Positions 5,303 through 7,875 of a stretch of DNA of 7,875 nt are shown here, one piece after another. Origin of the DNA: Planctomycetota bacterium (GTDB lineage: Bacteria; Planctomycetota; UBA11346). Location of the stretch: contig JACDEC010000126.1 of assembly GCA_013816645.1 (NCBI GenBank), forward strand, positions 1 through 7,875, in the 5' to 3' direction. The notes beneath the pieces are model-generated. The model ran no database searches and was not told where the DNA came from. It saw only the letters and a list, made by a program, of their open reading frames with translations. The position numbers were made by a program, and so were the translations under genes. Each line of letters begins with the position of its first letter. The stretch's first letter is position 1.

Positions 5303-6706
5303 GTGTCAGCGCGGCGCTGGTCGTGCCTGATCCTCGCCATCGCGCTCGCCGGTGCCGGCTGCGGACGGCGCGAGCCGCCGCGCGCGCTGCCGTTGTTCCA
5401 CGCCGGCGACTACTCGGCGGCATTCACCGAGCAGAAGCGCCGCGTGCAGGGCGAGGGCCCCGAGCGCGATCAGCCGTTGGAGCTGATGCGCCTGGGGATG
5501 TGCGCCTTCGAGGCCGGCGATCCAGACGCTGCAATATTCCTGCGCAAGGCGGTCGACGCATTCGCCGACTTCAGCCGCTCGACCGGTGAGACCGTCGCGG
5601 GCAGCACCTTCGGTTCCGAAGCGTCGGCATATTTCCGCGGTCATCCCTACGAACGCATGCTGGTGCTGGCGTACTACGGTCTCGCCGAGTACGCCAAACC
5701 CGGGCGCGCCGCGGTCTTCGATGCGATGGCCGGCTTCAATCACGCGATCCGCGAGGATTACGCCGGCGAGATCCGCGAAGCCTACGAGAAGACGCCCGAG
5801 GGCCGCGAGCAACTCGCCAAGGACCCCGACTTCTTCAAGTGCGACTCGGCCTTCGCCCATTTCATGGTCGGCATGTGCCACCTGCGCGTCGGTGAGAGCG
5901 ACCTCGCCAAGGCCGCCTTCGCCGACGCCCGCAAGCAGGCGGCGAAGCTGACCGCGCGTGGGTACCCGGCGGTCGCCGACGAATTCTTCGACGCTGAGCG
6001 TCTGGCCGCGTGCAACCTGCTGGTGATCACCGCCCTGGGCCGCGCGCCGGTCAAGTACCGGGTCGGCCAGTACGGCGAGTTCTGCCGCATCCGCCCCGGC
6101 GACACCGTCGTCGAAGCGCGGGCGCGGGTCTCCGCCGGCGGCGTGACGCTCGATCCGCCGGTGCCGCTCGAAGACGTGTTCCATCAGGCGTCGACCCGCG
6201 GTGGCCGGGCGATGGATGCGATCAACCGCGGCAAGGCGGTGTTCAAGGCCGGCACCGGCGAAGCCGCGGTCGGCTTGACCTACGTCGGGTTGGCGGTGAT
6301 GAGCAGCCGCGATCGCGACACTCAGGCCGCCGGCGCGGTCATCGCCGGCGTCGGTCTGCTCGCCGGCGCCCTGTCCGCCTTGTCCAAGCCCGACGCCGAC
6401 GTGCGCTGCCTCGAACTGCTGCCCGCGACCCTCCAGGTATTGCCCGCGCGCCTGCCGCCCGGTCGCCAGGACGTGGTCATCGAGTTCATCGACCGCTCCG
6501 GCGCGGTGATCCCCGGCCAGACCGTGGTGCTACGCGACCTTGAGGTGCCCGCCGAGGGCAACCGGCTGGTCTACGTGCGCTCCGGTCCGCATCGCGCACC
6601 GACGCCTCCTCCGCCCATCCCGCCTATCCCGCCGGTGCCCCCGGCGCAGGAATCGCTTCCCGGCCTCACCTCCGATCCACAGCTCCAACCGAAAGACACC
6701 CCATGA
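5303..6706 (+). CDS. COG3014-like lipoprotein with Pro-rich C-terminal tail
   Basis: This is a 467-residue predicted lipoprotein from the GTG at 5303, chosen because it gives a compact signal peptide (Arg4-Arg5, hydrophobic core 8-18, Cys20); CGGA lies 7 bases upstream. An in-frame GTG at 5270, overlapping lpoB by 20 bases, would add 11 residues and is the alternative. Gly at +2 suggests the outer membrane; the -3 residue is Gly, less usual. Residues ~25-240 are helical and TPR-like (repeated AGDY/AGDPDAA/GESDLAKAAF units), with GHPYERMLVLAYYGL (113-127) as in COG3014. GRAPVKY (246-252) starts a second region; Gly/Ala-rich hydrophobic segments lie at ~323-333 and ~342-360; a beta-rich part follows (~386-425). 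The last 37 residues include PPPPIPPIPPVPP. The biochemical function is unknown to me; position suggests a partner of the LpoB- and YcfL-like proteins. The stop overlaps the next start (ATGA), implying translational coupling. Confidence 0.75.
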   Translation: MSARRWSCLILAIALAGAGCGRREPPRALPLFHAGDYSAAFTEQKRRVQGEGPERDQPLELMRLGMCAFEAGDPDAAIFLRKAVDAFADFSRSTGETVAGSTFGSEASAYFRGHPYERMLVLAYYGLAEYAKPGRAAVFDAMAGFNHAIREDYAGEIREAYEKTPEGREQLAKDPDFFKCDSAFAHFMVGMCHLRVGESDLAKAAFADARKQAAKLTARGYPAVADEFFDAERLAACNLLVITALGRAPVKYRVGQYGEFCRIRPGDTVVEARARVSAGGVTLDPPVPLEDVFHQASTRGGRAMDAINRGKAVFKAGTGEAAVGLTYVGLAVMSSRDRDTQAAGAVIAGVGLLAGALSALSKPDADVRCLELLPATLQVLPARLPPGRQDVVIEFIDRSGAVIPGQTVVLRDLEVPAEGNRLVYVRSGPHRAPTPPPPIPPIPPVPPAQESLPGLTSDPQLQPKDTP

Positions 6707-7113
6707 GCCGCCTCCTCCTCCCGGTCCTCGGCCTCGCCCTGCTCGCTGCCGGCGCCTGCGACAACCGCCCGCACGCCGCGCCGAGCGGCACCGCCCCGAC
6801 CCAGCAGCATCAGGTGGTGTTCGCCGACACCCGCTTGTCCGAGGACGTCTACGTGGGACTCGCCGATGCGGACTACACCGCCGAAGGCCGCATGCGCGTG
6901 CGCTGCACCCTGCAGAACAACTCCGGCGATCAGCTGATCATCGGCGTGCGCGCGGTGTTCAAGGACGCCCAGGGCTTCAGCACCGGCGACGAGACGCCGT
7001 GGAAGCGGATCTCGCTGTCCGGCGGCGCCAACGAGACCTACAGCGCGATCGCCATGAACGACGCGGCGCGCAAGTTCCACATCGAGGTGCGGAAGTTCGA
7101 GGACCATCAGTAG
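6703..7113 (+). CDS. ycfL: YcfL-family (DUF1425) lipoprotein with Cys-Asp-Asn sorting signal
   Basis: This 136-residue lipoprotein has a hydrophobic signal peptide ending Ala16-Gly-Ala-Cys19. Residues ~38-132 fit the YcfL/DUF1425 beta-sandwich: VVFADTRLSEDVYVGLADA, then MRVRCTLQNNSGDQLIIGVRAVFKD with the family's N-N-S turn and aromatic strand, AQGFSTGDETPWKRISLSGG, and a final strand KFHIEVRKF. Asp20-Asn21 right after the lipidated Cys is the classical inner-membrane retention signal of E. coli, unlike the three neighbouring lipoproteins, which have Gly at +2. The start ATG overlaps the upstream TGA, and GAAAG lies 7 bases before it, so translation is likely coupled. In E. coli ycfL sits next to lpoB; its function is not established to my knowledge. 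A very strong hairpin begins two bases after the stop, marking the probable end of the three-gene transcript. Confidence 0.8.
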   Translation: MSRLLLPVLGLALLAAGACDNRPHAAPSGTAPTQQHQVVFADTRLSEDVYVGLADADYTAEGRMRVRCTLQNNSGDQLIIGVRAVFKDAQGFSTGDETPWKRISLSGGANETYSAIAMNDAARKFHIEVRKFEDHQ

Positions 7114-7115
7114 CT

Positions 7116-7146
7116 GTTGGTTGGGGGCCACCGGCCCCCAACCAAC
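7116..7146. terminator. Very strong hairpin ending the lipoprotein operon
   Basis: The arms 7116-7129 (GTTGGTTGGGGGCC) and 7133-7146 (GGCCCCCAACCAAC) form a perfect 14-bp stem with a 3-nt ACC loop, beginning two bases after the YcfL-like stop. There is no T-run afterwards, so it may be a terminator, an mRNA 3'-end stabiliser or a palindromic repeat. Its GTTGGGGG/CCCCCAAC core is shared with the hairpin at 4580-4613. Confidence 0.65.
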
Positions 7147-7195
7147 GGTGTCGATCGGAGATCGCCACCTGCCCCCCACGAAGGACTGCATCTGG

Positions 7196-7216
7196 CAGCG
7201 CGCCTGCGGCGCGCTG
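7196..7216. repeat. Perfect hairpin before the second LpoB/CsgG-like gene
   Basis: CAGCGCGCC-TGC-GGCGCGCTG gives a perfect 9-bp stem with a 3-nt loop, 23 bases before the ATG at 7240. It would lie in the 5' leader if transcription reads through from upstream, or in the promoter region if the gene has its own. No clear -35/-10 pair was found between 7147 and 7239. Confidence 0.5.
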
Positions 7217-7239
7217 AAACGACAGACAGAAAGAGATAT

Positions 7240-7875
7240 ATGCGCATCCGTGATCTCGCCATTCCCGCCACCCTGCTCGCGCTCGCCGCCTGCGGCGACG
7301 ACGCCGAGCGCAAGCCGCTCGCACCGGTGGTGATCCCGCCGGCGCCCGCCGGGACGCGCGCTCCGGCTCCGGCGCAGGCGCCGGTCTACGACCACCGCAT
7401 CGAACCGGCGGGACAGCCGGCGGCTCCGGCGCAGACCGCGCCGATCAAGGCCTATGTGCACGCCCGTCCGGTGTCGGTGAAGGAGCTGCGCAACGCCTGG
7501 GGCACCAAGATTGATGAGCAGGTCGCGCGCGACGACATCGCCGGCGACCAGAATCCCGCGGTCAACCGCGGAGATTTCATGGAGTCGGTGGTCAACGCGC
7601 TGGTCGGCACGCCCGGACTGACCCTGGTCAACCGCCAGCAGCTCGGCGAGGTCCGCGACGAACACGATCGCGCCAACGACGGCGCCTTCGATCCCGCGCA
7701 GATCGCCGAGCGCGGCCGGCTGGTCGGCGCAGATTACCTGATCATGGCCACGCCGATGTCCAATCAGGACGCGGCGACCAAGACCGCGCACCCGGTCGCG
7801 GTGATCCTCAACCTGTCCTCGGTGCGCACCGGCGAGATCGCCGCGTCGGCGCGCGGCATCGGCAGCGACCTGCAC
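7240..7875 (+). CDS. CsgG/LpoB-like lipoprotein with Pro/Ala-rich linker, 3' truncated by window edge
   Basis: The frame opens at ATG 7240 and stays open to the window end (212 codons visible). The signal peptide is short (MRIRDLAIPATLLALAAC) with a canonical lipobox Leu-Ala-Ala-Cys18; Gly at +2 suggests outer-membrane sorting. Residues ~27-68 are Pro/Ala-rich and probably disordered, comparable to tethers of lipoproteins that reach through the peptidoglycan. From ~75 a folded domain follows: a helix FMESVVNALVGTPGLTLVNRQQLGEVRDEHD (113-143), AQIAERGRLVGADYLIMATPM (153-173) and VAVILNLSSVRTGEIAASARG (186-206), the order of elements in CsgG/LpoB/TolB-N-like domains. It is thus a second, divergent relative of the LpoB-like protein in the same locus. 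AAGAG, 5 bases before the ATG, is an acceptable ribosome binding site. The strong hairpins upstream suggest transcription separate from, or attenuated relative to, the three-gene operon. Function unknown. Confidence 0.75.
   Translation, partial: MRIRDLAIPATLLALAACGDDAERKPLAPVVIPPAPAGTRAPAPAQAPVYDHRIEPAGQPAAPAQTAPIKAYVHARPVSVKELRNAWGTKIDEQVARDDIAGDQNPAVNRGDFMESVVNALVGTPGLTLVNRQQLGEVRDEHDRANDGAFDPAQIAERGRLVGADYLIMATPMSNQDAATKTAHPVAVILNLSSVRTGEIAASARGIGSDLH

Noticed and set aside
4621..6184. Minus-strand open frames opposite lpoB (4621-5340) and the COG3014-like gene (5306-6184)
   Set aside because: They mirror recognised plus-strand genes and show no motifs or ribosome binding sites.
6571..7875. 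A 434-codon open frame on the minus strand opposite the last two lipoprotein genes
   Set aside because: The plus-strand frames have signal peptides, lipoboxes and family motifs; the opposite frame is Arg/Gly/Val-rich without domains and runs through two strong hairpins.
1..7875. CRISPR array, tRNA or rRNA genes, insertion sequence
   Set aside because: No regularly spaced repeats, cloverleaf-type sequences, rRNA-like stretches or transposase frames were seen on either strand.

Overview
The window is GC-rich coding DNA with a strong G/C preference at third codon positions. It carries Gram-negative outer-membrane lipoprotein genes (LpoB, COG3014 and YcfL families) and proteobacterial-style leader-peptide attenuation. 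Together with dispersed hairpin repeats of a kind common in Xanthomonadales/Lysobacterales, this points to a high-GC gammaproteobacterium. The order-level guess is inference only. There is no tRNA, rRNA, insertion sequence or CRISPR array.

Layout: (1) 2-430, the 3' end of a gene for a NifU/Nfu-type Fe-S carrier domain with an intact CxxC. (2) 464-1507 on the minus strand, a GNAT acetyltransferase convergent with it; its last ~20 codons run into a repeat-like sequence. (3) 1508-1667, a divergent intergenic region with a 64-nt imperfect inverted repeat that ends just before the next start. (4) 1668-2198, a protein of the pyrimidine-dimer DNA glycosylase / MSMEG_6728 family. (5) 2195-2399, a complete-looking amino-acid attenuator: candidate promoter, 16-residue leader peptide with Leu-Leu-Ile and Ile-Ile-Ile runs, a possible antiterminator helix, and a 13-bp terminator hairpin. 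(6) 2400-4001, cimA, citramalate synthase, whose pathway makes isoleucine, the amino acid counted by the leader. (7) 4099-4512, a bacilliredoxin-family protein with a CGC active site. (8) 4684-7113, a tightly packed run of three lipoprotein genes (LpoB-like, COG3014-like, YcfL-like), bracketed by strong hairpins. (9) 7240 to the window end, a fourth lipoprotein with a Pro/Ala-rich linker and a CsgG/LpoB-like domain, cut off by the edge.

Two parts deserve attention. One is the isoleucine-responsive attenuator in front of a stand-alone cimA. The other is the envelope lipoprotein cluster: three members have a Gly after the lipidated Cys (outer-membrane type by the E. coli rule), while the YcfL-like member has Cys-Asp-Asn, the E. 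coli inner-membrane retention signal. In E. coli lpoB and ycfL are neighbours and LpoB activates the peptidoglycan synthase PBP1b; the roles of COG3014 and YcfL are not established to my knowledge.
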